From positions 1 to 45,103 of the forward strand of contig NZ_JARJNR010000015.1 of the NCBI RefSeq assembly GCF_030143255.1: 45,103 nt of DNA. Direction: 5' to 3'. The position numbers were made by a program, and so were the translations under genes. Origin of the DNA: Frigidibacter sp. SD6-1. GTDB lineage: Bacteria; Pseudomonadota; Alphaproteobacteria; Rhodobacterales; Rhodobacteraceae. Under the pieces are notes generated by a model. The model was not told where the DNA came from. It saw only the letters and a program-made list of their open reading frames with translations, and ran no database searches. Positions 45,022 through 45,103 of the stretch are shown in pieces. Position 1 is the first letter of the stretch. The number at the start of each line of letters is the position of its first letter.

Positions 45022-45103
45022 GCAAACTGGCCCTTTGGCGCAGGGCTATCGCATTTGGCCGATGATGGACCTTGCGAAGTCGTCGGACCATGCTGATCGC
45101 TTT

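Noticed and set aside
45046-45103. Possible C-terminal end of a minus-strand gene (stop TAG at 45046-45048)
   Set aside because: Only about 18 codons are visible and they match no protein I expect upstream of lepB; too short to support.

Overview
The window is high-GC chromosomal DNA of an alphaproteobacterium, most likely order Rhodobacterales. The evidence is the chvI-chvG-hprK-rapZ-EIIA-HPr cluster divergent from pckA, a long (2S)-methylsuccinyl-CoA dehydrogenase of the ethylmalonyl-CoA pathway, the lepB-rnc-era-recO cluster, a short stand-alone HPr kinase, and G-rich intergenic hairpin repeats of a type I associate with this group. Genus cannot be set from the sequence alone. I see no rRNA, tRNA, CRISPR array, insertion sequence or prophage; this is mostly core genome with small accessory genes between conserved blocks.

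Layout. 0.3-5.3 kb: a DUF533/TerB-like protein with an apparent +1 frameshift, a lipoprotein (-), an orphan cytochrome P450, and two tandem paralogous secreted helical proteins of unknown function, each followed by a hairpin. 5.3-9.4 kb: parC (-), an SH3-domain protein with a second apparent +1 frameshift, and an SDR oxidoreductase. 9.4-16.4 kb: a divergent pair that looks like the two halves of MnmC (FAD oxidase and MnmD methyltransferase), a DMT transporter, a ChaC-like cyclotransferase, a GFA-GNAT fusion, a CAP-RTX secreted protein, a GNAT enzyme and an Lrp regulator. 16.5-22.3 kb: a class V aminotransferase divergent from the Lrp gene, smc, a small hypothetical gene and a 42-residue secreted peptide gene. 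22.3-30 kb: dapA, a Slt-type lytic transglycosylase, a HIG1-like twin-helix protein, a PduO-type cobalamin adenosyltransferase, etfBA, a DUF6473-like protein and 3-hydroxybutyryl-CoA dehydrogenase. 30-37.4 kb: an acyltransferase, the PTS/ChvGI regulatory operon (-) and pckA (+). 37.5-45 kb: a TauE/SafE permease, mcd, an MFS transporter, and the recO, DUF1491, era, rnc, lepB series (-).

Working together. ChvG/ChvI (envelope/acid sensing), HprK, HPr and a mannose-type EIIA form a regulatory relay next to the gluconeogenic gene pckA, whose upstream region has two LacI-type operator-like sites spaced 20 bp. EtfAB, 3-hydroxybutyryl-CoA dehydrogenase, Mcd and the B12 adenosyltransferase fit acyl-CoA and ethylmalonyl-CoA metabolism: Mcd would pass electrons to ETF, and the pathway's mutases need adenosylcobalamin.

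The items most worth a second look are the tandem secreted paralogs (3.4-5.2 kb), the 42-residue Cys-containing peptide with repeat-rich upstream DNA (22.07-22.30 kb), the two intergenic hairpin-repeat families, the split divergent MnmC pair, the GFA-GNAT fusion, and the two +1 frameshifts. I did not find a clearly new multi-gene defence or mobile system.
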